A stretch of DNA of 64,000 bases from Rickettsiella endosymbiont of Dermanyssus gallinae (GTDB taxonomy: Bacteria; Pseudomonadota; Gammaproteobacteria; Diplorickettsiales; Diplorickettsiaceae): positions 62,001 through 126,000 of the forward strand of contig NZ_CP079094.1 in NCBI RefSeq assembly GCF_019285595.1. Direction: 5' to 3'. Under the pieces are notes generated by a model that was not told the DNA's origin, searched no databases, and saw nothing but the letters and a program-made list of their open reading frames with translations. This document shows positions 26,181 through 36,476 of this stretch, one piece after another. The position numbers and the translations under genes were made by a program. The first letter of the stretch is position 1. Every line of letters begins with the position of its first letter.

Positions 26181-27748
26181 ACTTTGCTACCTTGTATGCT
26201 CGATATGAAGAAAGCAAGCGGTACAAAGACAATTGGTTAGCTTTATACAATGATTTGTACACGTTTGTGATACCGAACCGTGACGCGTTTAATATCAAAT
26301 TTAATTTTCAGGACGGAGGAAAGCCTACAGGACTGCAAATGTGGGATAATACGGCGCTTTTAAGCGCTTATCAGCGCGCCAATGATCTACATGGGCTGTT
26401 ATTGCCACAAGACCGTGTATGGGGGAAATTGAGCCTTGATCCGCGTCTTGTCAAAGAAGATCACATCTCTGAATTACAGCCGGTTATTGATGAGGTCAAT
26501 GATCGCTTATTTTTTTACTTAAACCAATCGAATCTAGCGAGGATGGTAGCATCCAGTAATCTTGATCTGGTGGGGGGTACGGCTGCTTTGTGGGTCGAAT
26601 CGATCGATGATGTCACGCCACTCTATTTTCGTTCTATTCCGGCCATTTCCCTTGTCATCGAGTACAGTACCGATGATGTGTTAAATACTTGTTGGTACCA
26701 ATGTCGTATGAGCGGCAGAAAAATAGCGGAGGATTTTCCAAAGTACAAAAATAAGCGTCGATTATTGGAAGAGCCGAGTAACTTATTTGTCGTGATTTAT
26801 GGACAAATTAAATTAAGAGAAGACAAATTTTATATCTATGCCATATTAGAAGATGACCCATTCACGCCATTATGGGAAAGCGAACGCGATTATAATCAAA
26901 TCATTATTTATCGAGACCGTGTGAGACCAGGTGAATGTGAAGGGCGAGGTATCGGTATCGATTTATTACCGACGATTCGTGACCTCAATCGGGTGATTGA
27001 ATATAGCCGTAAGAATCTCGCGTTTAAAGCCAATCCACCCTTATTTTATGATGTGGACAAATATTTTAATCCGCATATGGTTAGACAGTGGGCTGGTGCG
27101 TTAATTGCTAGAAATCCAAACGGTAGAAATCCATTAGAAGCGCTGCAATTACCGGAATATCCAGAAATCATAGAGCACATCCGTGATTTAAGACAAGTGA
27201 TTCGAGATGGTTTTCAAGTTGACCCTATCGGAGAAATCAATACACCCGTTAAATCAGCGACGGAAGTGTCTATCCGAGAAAACAGAGCGCAGCGTACCAG
27301 TGCGACGGATATCTCACGTTTAATTAATGAATTACCTAAACAGATTTTTACTATCAGTGCAAAAATCTTAGCTAAACGACGTTTGCTTTCTCAAGATAGA
27401 AGTGTGAGCGGTATTAATTCACATTTATTGCGCTTTGATTTCCAAAGCCCACTCTATGATCTGCAAAAACAAGATGACTTAAGCCATTTTACGATGATGG
27501 CACAGATTCTCCAGCAGTTTGGTGGCGAAGGCGCTGTACTGACAGCAACGAAGATGGAGGAAGTCTTACCTTTCTTAGCAGACAAACTCAACTTACCCAG
27601 TAAGCTAATGAAATCTAAAGAAGAATTTGCCGGTTTTCTACAGCGTATGGCTCAACAAATTCAACAATCACAGACACCACAATTACCGTCACCTTCAACA
27701 AGTGCAAGTCCGATTTCTATTCCAAGTCCTTCACAGGTGCAATTTTGA
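26177..27748 (+). CDS. Head-to-tail connector (portal) protein
   Basis: 523 residues, the expected length of T7-type portals. The start LYARYEESKRYKDNWLALYNDLYTFVIP and the core RDRVRPGECEGRGIGIDLLPTIRDLN are typical of the podovirus head-tail connecting family. It forms the dodecameric ring through which DNA enters the head and to which the tail tubes attach. It heads a tightly packed virion operon. Confidence 0.88.
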   Translation: MNFATLYARYEESKRYKDNWLALYNDLYTFVIPNRDAFNIKFNFQDGGKPTGLQMWDNTALLSAYQRANDLHGLLLPQDRVWGKLSLDPRLVKEDHISELQPVIDEVNDRLFFYLNQSNLARMVASSNLDLVGGTAALWVESIDDVTPLYFRSIPAISLVIEYSTDDVLNTCWYQCRMSGRKIAEDFPKYKNKRRLLEEPSNLFVVIYGQIKLREDKFYIYAILEDDPFTPLWESERDYNQIIIYRDRVRPGECEGRGIGIDLLPTIRDLNRVIEYSRKNLAFKANPPLFYDVDKYFNPHMVRQWAGALIARNPNGRNPLEALQLPEYPEIIEHIRDLRQVIRDGFQVDPIGEINTPVKSATEVSIRENRAQRTSATDISRLINELPKQIFTISAKILAKRRLLSQDRSVSGINSHLLRFDFQSPLYDLQKQDDLSHFTMMAQILQQFGGEGAVLTATKMEEVLPFLADKLNLPSKLMKSKEEFAGFLQRMAQQIQQSQTPQLPSPSTSASPISIPSPSQVQF

Positions 27749-28008
27749 TAGAAAAACTGAATACCTTATTAAGCGCAAGAAAAATTAGCAAAGAACAACA
27801 TGATTTATATCTCTTATTTACTCAGCCTTTAGGCGCTGAGTTTTTAAAAAATAAGCTCATGAGTGTTGCTATGGAAGAATCACCTCGTCCTACGAATGCT
27901 GCTTTTGCCTGGACGGATGGTAGGCGTTCGGTTTTGCGTGACTGGCACAATACCATTAATCATATTGACTATCTTTTGGAGGAAAAGTGTGGAAACAACG
28001 AATCATGA
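27745..28008 (+). CDS. Bbp19-like small phage protein
   Basis: 87 residues from a TTG overlapping the portal stop. Contains AAFAWTDGRRSVLRDWHNTI, matching the FxxGRRSV pattern of the Bbp19 family found behind portals of Bordetella-type podoviruses. Function unknown; position suggests head assembly. Confidence 0.65.
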   Translation: MIEKLNTLLSARKISKEQHDLYLLFTQPLGAEFLKNKLMSVAMEESPRPTNAAFAWTDGRRSVLRDWHNTINHIDYLLEEKCGNNES

Positions 28009-28651
28009 AATAGGCGCTATAGCTGAAGAAACGACAACGGCTGAAGAACCTAAACTTTACGCCGGGAAATATAAAAGTGTTGGAGAATTAGAAAAAGCCT
28101 ATAAAAACAGCGCCACGGTATTTAATGAAAATAAAACTTTGAAAGAAAAATTAAAAAGCCATGAGGTGCCGGAAAATTATAGCCTTCCTGACGTTAGCTT
28201 GCCGGAAAACGTATTAAAAGAAATGCAATCTTTAGCTAAAACAGCTAGATTAAGTCAGGAACAGTTTAACAAAACCTTGACTGTGATGCAGGAGCAGCAA
28301 CAACAAGAAAAAGCCCGAAAGGAAGAGAGAAAAAAATTACTCGGCGATAACTTTAAGATAGCCGAAGATTATGTCACAAAAAATTATCTTCCCGCTTTCC
28401 ACAATCCCATTTTAAATACCCTGCTTGGAGATGAAATTGCTATGTCAGATGCCATGAAACACCGTGAACAATTACTCAATAGCCAAGTGCCTGGTTTGGG
28501 CAGTCAACGTGCTAATTTAACTGATTCTGATGATGGGAAAAATGAATTACTAAAAATAGCCGCAGAATATAGACAGAATCCAAACGACAAAAATAGAAAA
28601 CGCTATATTAATATTGCCAGTGAAGTGGCTGATGCAAAACGTAAGCATTAA
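27989..28651 (+). CDS. Capsid scaffolding protein
   Basis: 220 residues from a GTG with a strong GGAGG ribosome binding site (27978-27982). The frame is open further upstream, but that part overlaps the preceding gene. Acidic N-terminus (EIGAIAEETTTAEEPKLYAGKYKSVGELEKAYK), long coiled coils and a basic C-terminus (RKRYINIASEVADAKRKH) match podovirus scaffold proteins. It lies between portal and capsid, the normal place. Confidence 0.78.
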   Translation: METTNHEIGAIAEETTTAEEPKLYAGKYKSVGELEKAYKNSATVFNENKTLKEKLKSHEVPENYSLPDVSLPENVLKEMQSLAKTARLSQEQFNKTLTVMQEQQQQEKARKEERKKLLGDNFKIAEDYVTKNYLPAFHNPILNTLLGDEIAMSDAMKHREQLLNSQVPGLGSQRANLTDSDDGKNELLKIAAEYRQNPNDKNRKRYINIASEVADAKRKH

Positions 28652-28785
28652 TTAAAGTAAGCGCTATATTCAGTATCTTGAACCTTTTGCTATAAAAAAT
28701 ATAATAGCGTTATCTGCTTAAAAAGCCCATTTGGAACCTTTTTAGTGGATCGAAGCATTATCAGCCCCTCTATTGTTAGATTGGG

Positions 28786-28823
28786 CAACCTGATAGATGA
28801 AATTATTTTTATTTATCAGGTTG
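28786..28823 (+). promoter_or_regulatory. Hairpin over the capsid-gene ribosome binding site
   Basis: A perfect 10-bp stem (CAACCTGATA, 28786-28795, and TATCAGGTTG, 28814-28823) with an 18-base AT-rich loop ends four bases before the capsid ATG. It includes the only Shine-Dalgarno-like bases (CAGG). It could act as an RNA processing site, mRNA stabiliser or translation control. Confidence 0.6.
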
Positions 28824-28827
28824 TTTT

Positions 28828-29718
28828 ATGTCCGAAATTAATTTAGATACTGCATGCCAGCTCTTTGCATCTGAAGTCACACTACAATATCAAAACCGCT
28901 TAAAGTTACAGGATACGATTGAAGAACGTCATGGCCTGCGAGGTACACAATTAAATGTACCTGTGTCTGACTTGCTGGAAATGAATCAAACGAACTTTAC
29001 ATCGTCAGATATTTTCGTTACGCCCGTTAATGAAACCAATGTACAAGTACCCACGCATGATTACCACTTAAAAACTGTAATAGGGGGTGGTGAAAAGACC
29101 CTATTTAATTTTGATAAAATTCTGGATCACGCTAGGCTGCACGCAAAGGCAGCCGCTCGTCTCACCGACTACATAAAAATCAATGCTATTTTTAGTGATC
29201 CCGCCTTTATCAAAGGTGATATTTATACCGTGCCTGTCGACGTAGGTATTAATACAGGTCTTAATGAAGAAAAATATGCACTAACGATTTCTTATTTAGA
29301 AAGTCAAGACGTGGATGTACACGATCTGGAAGTCAGTACTTGGCCACCAGCTCTGCTCAAACCTTCATTATTTGCCGATAAACAAGTTACGAGTTCTTTC
29401 TATAATGATACGAAACCTCTTACGAATAATAAAATTAAAGTCTACTTAGACATTGATTTTCGATTCATGGGGCAGAACGGAATTAACAGCATTCCGCGTG
29501 TTCCTGATGAAAAAGGATTATTTCAATACCTCGTGCCTGTTGTTCATAAAGACGCGATCATCCAGGGCTATAACCGTGACATTAACACGAGTATCACCTG
29601 GTTACCGAACCAAGATCGCTGGGAATTACTCACGTTTTTAACCAGTGGTGCCAAAATCATTCAACCGCGTGGAATTGCATTAATTACCGCGAATCAAAAA
29701 TTTACTAAAAACCCTTAG
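28828..29718 (+). CDS. Major capsid protein
   Basis: 296 residues. Position after the scaffold gene, length, and the body (RHGLRGTQLNVPVSDLLEMNQ, later TSFYNDTKPLTNNKIKVYLDIDFRFMG) fit HK97-fold capsid proteins of BPP-1/T7-like podoviruses. A strong hairpin lies just upstream. It would assemble into the icosahedral head with the scaffold. Confidence 0.75.
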   Translation: MSEINLDTACQLFASEVTLQYQNRLKLQDTIEERHGLRGTQLNVPVSDLLEMNQTNFTSSDIFVTPVNETNVQVPTHDYHLKTVIGGGEKTLFNFDKILDHARLHAKAAARLTDYIKINAIFSDPAFIKGDIYTVPVDVGINTGLNEEKYALTISYLESQDVDVHDLEVSTWPPALLKPSLFADKQVTSSFYNDTKPLTNNKIKVYLDIDFRFMGQNGINSIPRVPDEKGLFQYLVPVVHKDAIIQGYNRDINTSITWLPNQDRWELLTFLTSGAKIIQPRGIALITANQKFTKNP

Positions 29719-29726
29719 AGGATGTC

Positions 29727-30035
29727 ATGCCCAGTACACCGAATACATCAAATTTTATAACCTTCGCGCCCACAACAGGGGGGCTGACAGGCACAGCAGG
29801 CGCTATTTTTACAGCCAGTACGGAAGATGATGAGGCAACGATTACTAAAGCGGGTTATATCAATGATCTTTTTATAAGAAAAGTCGTTAAGGATTATGAC
29901 GTCATCCTTATTAATTATGCTTCAGGTAAAAATAGTGCTTTGTTTTCAGTCAAAAATATGGCGAAAGAAGGTGATCCGCCCCAGGCACAATTAATTAAGG
30001 TCGCAGAACCTAAACCGCCTACGCCGCCTAAATAA
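29727..30035 (+). CDS. Small virion protein, possible head decoration
   Basis: 102 residues: Thr/Gly-rich N-terminus (SNFITFAPTTGGLTGTAGAIFTAS), a beta-rich middle and a Pro-rich tail (EPKPPTPPK). It lies between the capsid and tail tube genes, where decoration or head-completion proteins are often found. Specific function unknown. Confidence 0.55.
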   Translation: MPSTPNTSNFITFAPTTGGLTGTAGAIFTASTEDDEATITKAGYINDLFIRKVVKDYDVILINYASGKNSALFSVKNMAKEGDPPQAQLIKVAEPKPPTPPK

Positions 30036-30050
30036 AGAAGAATCAATACG

Positions 30051-30638
30051 ATGGCTCTCCCTTTTTCAAAGCTAACGGTGATTAATCAAGCCTTATTAGC
30101 GCTTGGTTTATTGCCGGTTGCGAATGAAAAAGAAAGTGATGCGGCAAAGTTTATCTCAGAAAAGCTAGACAGCTTATTACCGATATTGTTACTGAGTGAA
30201 ACTTGGTGTTTTGCGGTGAAATATCGCCAAGATAATACACCGATTACGCAAAACTTTTCGCCTGATTACAGCTATACCTATCAATTACCATTTGACTATG
30301 GACGTTTTATAAAATTAGCAGGACATCGGTTTAATTTAAGGTTTATTTTAGACTTTGAGATAGTCGATAACCTAATTCTAACCAACAATAAGCCGTTTTC
30401 ATATTACTATCTGGCCAATACGATGGACTATCGTATTTTACCGCCCCTTTTTGCACGTACTTTAGCGTTATATGCGGCGGCTGATTCTGCGATTTCGCTG
30501 ACACAAAATGTTCAATTAGCCAATTTACTTACTACGCAATACCAACAAGAAAAAATGAATGCGTTGCTACTCAACAATATGGAACGAGATATCAAAAGCG
30601 CACCGTTTAATGATTTTGATCGTGTGATGCGGGTGTAA
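30051..30638 (+). CDS. Tail tubular protein A-like (T7 gp11 type)
   Basis: 195 residues. N-terminus FSKLTVINQALLALGLLPVANEKESDAAKFI is typical of tail tubular protein A/adaptor proteins, which bind the portal ring and seat the nozzle. Length matches the family (about 190-200). It is followed four bases later by the tail tube B gene. Confidence 0.82.
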   Translation: MALPFSKLTVINQALLALGLLPVANEKESDAAKFISEKLDSLLPILLLSETWCFAVKYRQDNTPITQNFSPDYSYTYQLPFDYGRFIKLAGHRFNLRFILDFEIVDNLILTNNKPFSYYYLANTMDYRILPPLFARTLALYAAADSAISLTQNVQLANLLTTQYQQEKMNALLLNNMERDIKSAPFNDFDRVMRV

Positions 30639-30641
30639 TGA

Positions 30642-32624
30642 ATGGCGACAGAATTAATCCGCCAAACGATGTTTACGAGTGGTGAAGTTGACCCCGCGCA
30701 CTATCATCGTACGGACTTTAGAGATTATCTCACGGCGGCTCAATCCCTTTTAAATGTGGAGGTCGGTACCACGGGTCTTGCTAAGAAAAGAAAAGGATCA
30801 GCCTTTGTAATCAACACCAAAAATAGCGATCCCAATGCTAAGTTATACGGCTTTCAAGATAAAAATAACCAGTTTTATATGTTGATAAGCTTAGAAAAGG
30901 CGTTTGATATTTATCGACTTGACCCAGGAGATAAGATTGTATTTTTACAGACACTAACAACGCCTTATCCATCATCTGAACTCAACGATCTCGATTTTAC
31001 ACTCGATAATGATTCACTTATTTTAGTACATAAAGATTATCCACCCGCACGTATTACCATCAAGGATTACAGTAAATCCTTATTTATCTATGAGGTTTTA
31101 AATCTCTATCCATTACCCTCTTATGATTTCGGGGATGTGGTTTATAGCGGCGGTATACTTGGTATCGCGGGTGACGCGCATACCATCACCGTGAGTATAA
31201 CTAATACACCAGGTTTTACGAATGATTGGATAGGTGGTCAAATTATTGGCGGCGGAACTTCTGCACTCTCGCCTTTAGGTTATGCGATTATTACTCAGGT
31301 GGGTTACCAAGGTAGTACGGTTTATTTTACCGGAAAAGTTCAAATTCCCTTTTTAATTAATGGTGCATCAACCTCGCCTACACAATATTCAATTAGAAAA
31401 CCGGCTTTCTCTGCGACGATGGGCTACCCCAGTAAGGTTATTTTCTTTCAAAATCGACTCTGGTTTGCCAATACAAAAACCCTTAACAATACGATTTTTG
31501 GATCAAAAATTAACCAGCCAATTAACTATGATGTGGGAATCGGTCAAGATACGGATGCGATTATTTATTCTCTAGGACAAAGTGATTCTGGGGGAATCGT
31601 GTGGATGAATGGCGGTAAGCAACTAGAAATATATACCGCTAATTATGAATTTGTTGCACCACAAGAACAAAACGTAGGGCTGACACCTTCAACTTTTTGT
31701 GTACGGCAACAGTCAGCCTATGGTGTTTCTAATCGACTCAAGCCAGTTAGTTATCTCAATGATAGTTATTATCTCAATAAAACCGGCAATGCGATCATTA
31801 ATTTCCGCTTTCAAGGCATTGGACAGAGTTATTTAGCCAGTAATATAAGTCAAGCTTCAAGTCACTTAGTAAAAAATCCGATAAAAGCGGTGTTATTGCG
31901 TGGTACGGATCAATCCCAAGATAATTTTATTTATTTTTTAAATCCCGATCACAGTATTACTGCTTTTCAATTTGCACATGAGGTTAATTTAGCGGCTTTA
32001 ACGCCCATTTTATTTCAAGAAAAGGTTGAGATACAGGATATTGTAGCTATCGATAACACCATCTATCTGTTAAAAAACTATAAGAATAGTCAACAAACAG
32101 TCTTAGAAAAGATGGACGAAAGCGTAAAAATAGATGGCTATGAGATAAAACAACTGACAGAAAGTGGTCAGGTTGACGGTTTAGATCGGTTTGAAAATTT
32201 AAGCGTACAAGTCATTTTTGACAATCAGGATTATGGTATTTATCCCGTTACATCGGGAAAAATCCAGATTAAAAACCCTGAGCAAAAAAGTGGTTCTTGT
32301 TTTGTGGGTCTACTTTATCCGGTGGAAATAAAGTCGATGTATTTTTATGCGGGGTCTTCCCATGCGGATTTAATGAAACAAACCACTAAGATTTATGTGG
32401 AGTATTTTCAATCGTTAAATTTTTATATCAATGAAAAATTAGTGACGTATCAAACGTTTACCGATATTCAACAAGGAAAAGGTTTAGTCGCCAGTTCAGG
32501 CACAGCGATAACAACCCCTGTCTTCGGTTGGAATCGCGATAAAACTTTTTCTATTACTCAACATGCGCCTTTTGATTTACGGATTACGGCGATTGCGTAT
32601 CAAGTCACGGCCTCAATGATTTAG
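30642..32624 (+). CDS. Tail tubular protein B-like nozzle (T7 gp12 type)
   Basis: 660 residues. The start IRQTMFTSGEVDPAHYHRTDFRDYLTAAQSLLNVEV is characteristic of podovirus nozzle proteins. Beta-rich throughout with Gly/Asn-rich turns. It forms the distal part of the short tail. Confidence 0.84.
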   Translation: MATELIRQTMFTSGEVDPAHYHRTDFRDYLTAAQSLLNVEVGTTGLAKKRKGSAFVINTKNSDPNAKLYGFQDKNNQFYMLISLEKAFDIYRLDPGDKIVFLQTLTTPYPSSELNDLDFTLDNDSLILVHKDYPPARITIKDYSKSLFIYEVLNLYPLPSYDFGDVVYSGGILGIAGDAHTITVSITNTPGFTNDWIGGQIIGGGTSALSPLGYAIITQVGYQGSTVYFTGKVQIPFLINGASTSPTQYSIRKPAFSATMGYPSKVIFFQNRLWFANTKTLNNTIFGSKINQPINYDVGIGQDTDAIIYSLGQSDSGGIVWMNGGKQLEIYTANYEFVAPQEQNVGLTPSTFCVRQQSAYGVSNRLKPVSYLNDSYYLNKTGNAIINFRFQGIGQSYLASNISQASSHLVKNPIKAVLLRGTDQSQDNFIYFLNPDHSITAFQFAHEVNLAALTPILFQEKVEIQDIVAIDNTIYLLKNYKNSQQTVLEKMDESVKIDGYEIKQLTESGQVDGLDRFENLSVQVIFDNQDYGIYPVTSGKIQIKNPEQKSGSCFVGLLYPVEIKSMYFYAGSSHADLMKQTTKIYVEYFQSLNFYINEKLVTYQTFTDIQQGKGLVASSGTAITTPVFGWNRDKTFSITQHAPFDLRITAIAYQVTASMI

Positions 32625-32632
32625 GAGTATGA

Positions 32633-33067
32633 ATGCCGCAAGCGAGTTTACTTATTTTGGCAACGGCCGCCGCGACAATGGAGGTCGGAAAAGGTGTGAT
32701 GGAAATGCAAGCATCCAAAGCACAAGAAAGTGCGCTGGATTTACAGGCCAAGCAGAATCAATTGCAGTATCAACAGCAAACTTTAAGTAATTTAGATAGC
32801 TTAGATAAGGTGATTCAACACCAAACCGCACAAATGACAACACGGGGTGTCGCTTTTTCATCACCCAGCTTTAATGCCATTCAACGTAACACCACAAACA
32901 TTGCGGCCAAACAACAAAAAAATCTGGATATTCAAAAAAGTATTTTGGATGCCAATATCGATATCGAAAAACGTAACGTGAAAAACAGTTTGTTTGGCCA
33001 GTTGTTTGGTGATGCGGCAGGTACAGCGATGTCGTTTGGACAATTGCAAGGGATGAGACCTAAATAA
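32633..33067 (+). CDS. Internal virion protein (T7 gp14-like)
   Basis: 144 residues: a short hydrophobic N-terminus (LLILATAAATMEV) followed by Gln/Ala-rich helices (LDLQAKQNQLQYQQQTL), typical of the small ejection protein that makes the outer-membrane pore. It overlaps the next gene by one base. Confidence 0.7.
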   Translation: MPQASLLILATAAATMEVGKGVMEMQASKAQESALDLQAKQNQLQYQQQTLSNLDSLDKVIQHQTAQMTTRGVAFSSPSFNAIQRNTTNIAAKQQKNLDIQKSILDANIDIEKRNVKNSLFGQLFGDAAGTAMSFGQLQGMRPK

Positions 33068-35145
33068 TGGCAGAAGCCTTTTCCCAATTTCAAGATGAAG
33101 TACCTATTATTCGCGATACGCCAGTCGCCAGTCGCGCGAAAGGTTTGGAGGCTATAGGACAATCGTTAGGAAATGTGTCACAAGGCTTAATGCAAACCAC
33201 AGCCCGTCTTGAACAGGAAAAAAGCAGTGCATTATTGCTACAAGCAACCAGCAGTGCCGATCAGATAAAAAGTGATGCGCTGTTAAAGTTAAAAACACAC
33301 CCACAATTAGCCAGCAAAATCGCCCAAGATACTCAACAACAACTCGATAATATAAAAAATAACACGCCAGTGAATGCAAAAACCAAAGGTCAACTAGACT
33401 ATTTGCTGCAATCGAGTTTTCAGCACGTTAGCAACCAAGCTCAATTAACCGAGTACGATACCCATCAAGTTAAATTACAAAGTCAGTTTTATACGGAGTG
33501 GCCGAATGTTTTAAAAGACCTTTACGCCTCCGTTTCTGATGACAAAGTATTTCAGCAAAAGGTAGATATTGCCCATCAAACGGTTGAAAACGCGTTATTA
33601 GGTCGAATTATTAGCCCTCAGCAAGGGGGTGTTTTATTTAAAACCTTGTCCCATACACTCGATAGTTTGCACGAGTTACATCAACTACAACAAAACTCTG
33701 ATGCACGGTCGAGTCATTTACAGATTGCACTCGCATCACCGTTTGCACAAAACATCGATAAATCTAATACACCGATTGCTCAAGATACACGGTTTTTGCA
33801 AATGCACTATGATAATGATTTGACATTGCAAGGGATTAAATCGGATTTAGTGAAAAGCCATGCGATTAATCCATTGGCATGGATGAAACTAACGCCAAAC
33901 CATCTTAATGAGGTGGTTTTATTTAGCCAAGGTGTACAAAAAGCGCAAGGTCTCTTTAATAACGGTGAGAATTGGCAGTTACTCAAGCAACGTTATGATC
34001 AATTAAGCACAAAAGAGGGATTACTAACCCAATCTGAAAAAGGTGAAAGAGCCGCTTTGCAGCATCTAGTGAATGGTTTTACCTCTGGCGATTATGCTCA
34101 AATCATTCAACAGACACCGCAAGGTCAAGCTATTTTTAAGGATTACGCACAAAATTATAATGGCGTCGATCCTAAAGCCGCGTATAACGACTATATCTCA
34201 CGATCAGTGCAACTGGGTCATGCCATGCACATCGATAATCACTTTATCCAACCGATCCCTAATGATCTTAAGATGCAGGCGCAATCTTCTTTTATGCAAG
34301 GTGCTGATCCCGATGGTTTATTACAAGTCTTAGAGCATCACGATCCACAAAATAAAGTGTATGTTGCAGCCAGTTTACAAAAACCCTTACAACAAGAAGT
34401 CGCTTATACCGTCGGTGAATTACAAGGCAATACCGATCCTGCTTTTTTAAGACAACTGATTTTAGCTAATCAAACGGGGCAGGACTTTTCAGCTATTAGT
34501 ATTGCGAATGCAAAAAATTCTAATGTTAGTGATAAAAGTTTAAAAAATCTTGTGGTTGCCAAACTGAATGAAACTAATTCGGATATTTTTAACTATATTG
34601 ACCAATCGGGTGATCCTTCACGTACTTTAAGCATCGTTAATATGGCAACTAATTATGTGAAATATCAGGGATTAGTTCACAATGATCTGGCATTAAAAAA
34701 TGTCTATGAGTATCTACAAAATTTTAATGATCATTTTTATAAAGCGTATCAGGTTACCAGTGGTGCTGATTACAGCTTCAATTTAAACGCACTCAATCTC
34801 ACACCAGGTGAAGCAGGCCGTTTAGCGGAGCATGTGCGCGACGAAGCCTATCAAGCATTAGGTTTTCATATCACCCCAATTAACACGCCAATTCGGGAAA
34901 CACCTTTAGAAAAAGCACAGGATATTGCTATGGATTCAGCCGGTTTACCGACGACTCAGGCGTTCAAAGAAGGTTGGGCAGACATGAAAAATCACATCAG
35001 CGAATTTTTTAATTTGGATCGTAATCCTATAACAATCACTAATACGCCTGATGGCTTAATCATCGCTACGGATGCAGCCGGCCATGTGATTTATTCGCAA
35101 CCATTTACCGATAGCTTAGTGGCTTATGCACATAAGGAACAATAA
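33067..35145 (+). CDS. Internal virion protein (T7 gp15-like)
   Basis: 692 residues, almost entirely helical and Gln-rich, no signal peptide. Position between gp14-like and gp16-like genes and size match the second ejection protein of T7-type phages, which builds the periplasmic tunnel for DNA. Family assignment is by position and composition. Confidence 0.65.
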   Translation: MAEAFSQFQDEVPIIRDTPVASRAKGLEAIGQSLGNVSQGLMQTTARLEQEKSSALLLQATSSADQIKSDALLKLKTHPQLASKIAQDTQQQLDNIKNNTPVNAKTKGQLDYLLQSSFQHVSNQAQLTEYDTHQVKLQSQFYTEWPNVLKDLYASVSDDKVFQQKVDIAHQTVENALLGRIISPQQGGVLFKTLSHTLDSLHELHQLQQNSDARSSHLQIALASPFAQNIDKSNTPIAQDTRFLQMHYDNDLTLQGIKSDLVKSHAINPLAWMKLTPNHLNEVVLFSQGVQKAQGLFNNGENWQLLKQRYDQLSTKEGLLTQSEKGERAALQHLVNGFTSGDYAQIIQQTPQGQAIFKDYAQNYNGVDPKAAYNDYISRSVQLGHAMHIDNHFIQPIPNDLKMQAQSSFMQGADPDGLLQVLEHHDPQNKVYVAASLQKPLQQEVAYTVGELQGNTDPAFLRQLILANQTGQDFSAISIANAKNSNVSDKSLKNLVVAKLNETNSDIFNYIDQSGDPSRTLSIVNMATNYVKYQGLVHNDLALKNVYEYLQNFNDHFYKAYQVTSGADYSFNLNALNLTPGEAGRLAEHVRDEAYQALGFHITPINTPIRETPLEKAQDIAMDSAGLPTTQAFKEGWADMKNHISEFFNLDRNPITITNTPDGLIIATDAAGHVIYSQPFTDSLVAYAHKEQ

Positions 35146-35147
35146 TT

Positions 35148-36476
35148 ATGCTATTAAGTAATGCGGTTGTTAAGTCAGACTTTAGAGAAAAATATCAACA
35201 ACAAGCTGAATTTACGCCGCCGAGTTACAGCGCTTCTATTTCAGGTAATTTCTTAAAGCAACTGATTGAACCTGAAGTGGCTATTGAAAAAATAGCACCC
35301 TTAGTCGGATTGCATCCGCATTTTTCCTCACTGGATGATATTTACGAGGCGATTAATCAGGTGACGGAAACATCAGGGTTGCCAATAACACAACAAGTCG
35401 GTAATGGGATTGCTTCTTTACTAGGCTTTGCCTTAAATCCGATCAATATTGCGTTAGGCTATGGGGGCGGATTACTGGCAAAAGGAGCTATTAAAGGGAT
35501 TTCAGCGTTGGCACCTGAGTTTTTATCCAATGTGGCTGGAAAAACCATTACAAAATTATCCACTGAAACTGTTGGTTCATTAGGCGAAAAAGCATTAACC
35601 GGTAGCAGCATAGCGGCTATTTCATTATTACCGCAGGAGCTTGCCGAATCCATTACACCAGAAAATAAAGTGGATGTGTCGCATTTCATTAAAACGATGA
35701 GTATCGCTGGCGGTTTTGGTTTAGCGCTAGGGGCGATTCCCTTTGCAGCCAGTGTGATTCGTTCTAAATTCTTCAATCACTCAGAAGCAATCGTGACACC
35801 TGAAGAAAAAACGTGGTATCAAGATTATCAAAAAAATCCAAATGATCCGGAATTAGCTCAACGTGCGGCTGATATACTTAAAAAAAATCAGCCGGATATT
35901 GTGATTAATTCGGCTAATAAAGTGACGGTGCCACTATTAACACCTAACGATATCAAAGCCTTACAGTCAGTCATACCGGAGGAATTATTAGCGAGAGAAG
36001 ATATCGATAACCCTGCTGTGTTATCCGATTTCATCCAAAAAAATGCGTTGGATCGTTTAAAACAAAATCCAACACTTTCTGAAGGATTGAAAGGCATTCT
36101 CAATGAACTGGAAAGTAAGGGAGAGAAAGGCTGGAAACCGTTTTTGTCGAATATCATTAATCATATTGATTCCGGCTCGGAACCTTTAGCTAACCCTAAT
36201 GCGGTTAAGGATTATTTAAAACAGCGTATAGAAAATCAGTGGCCTGATAGCCAACGTGTCGAACAGAATGCACGTGATGTGACAGAACGCTTAAAAGCAC
36301 ATCAAGATAGCTTAAAAGAAGAGATAACCGACCTATCCGCAATGGCCTCTCAGCATGTTGAAGACAGCGAGCTTGCCAAAGAAGCACAACCCGCCTTAAA
36401 AAAATACCAGGAGTTTAAAAATAAAACGAAGGTATTTAGTGCATTTATGCAGTGTCTACAAGGACGTTTAACATGA
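35148..36476 (+). CDS. Internal virion protein, N-terminal partner
   Basis: 442 residues. Hydrophobic stretches at about 85-115 (GIASLLGFALNPINIALGYGG) and 180-205 (MSIAGGFGLALGAIPFAASV) could insert in the membrane; the C-terminal half is helical. It overlaps the next gene by four bases (ATGA). The two together are about the size of a single gp16-like ejection protein, so this may be a split version. No lysozyme motif was recognised. Confidence 0.6.
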   Translation: MLLSNAVVKSDFREKYQQQAEFTPPSYSASISGNFLKQLIEPEVAIEKIAPLVGLHPHFSSLDDIYEAINQVTETSGLPITQQVGNGIASLLGFALNPINIALGYGGGLLAKGAIKGISALAPEFLSNVAGKTITKLSTETVGSLGEKALTGSSIAAISLLPQELAESITPENKVDVSHFIKTMSIAGGFGLALGAIPFAASVIRSKFFNHSEAIVTPEEKTWYQDYQKNPNDPELAQRAADILKKNQPDIVINSANKVTVPLLTPNDIKALQSVIPEELLAREDIDNPAVLSDFIQKNALDRLKQNPTLSEGLKGILNELESKGEKGWKPFLSNIINHIDSGSEPLANPNAVKDYLKQRIENQWPDSQRVEQNARDVTERLKAHQDSLKEEITDLSAMASQHVEDSELAKEAQPALKKYQEFKNKTKVFSAFMQCLQGRLT

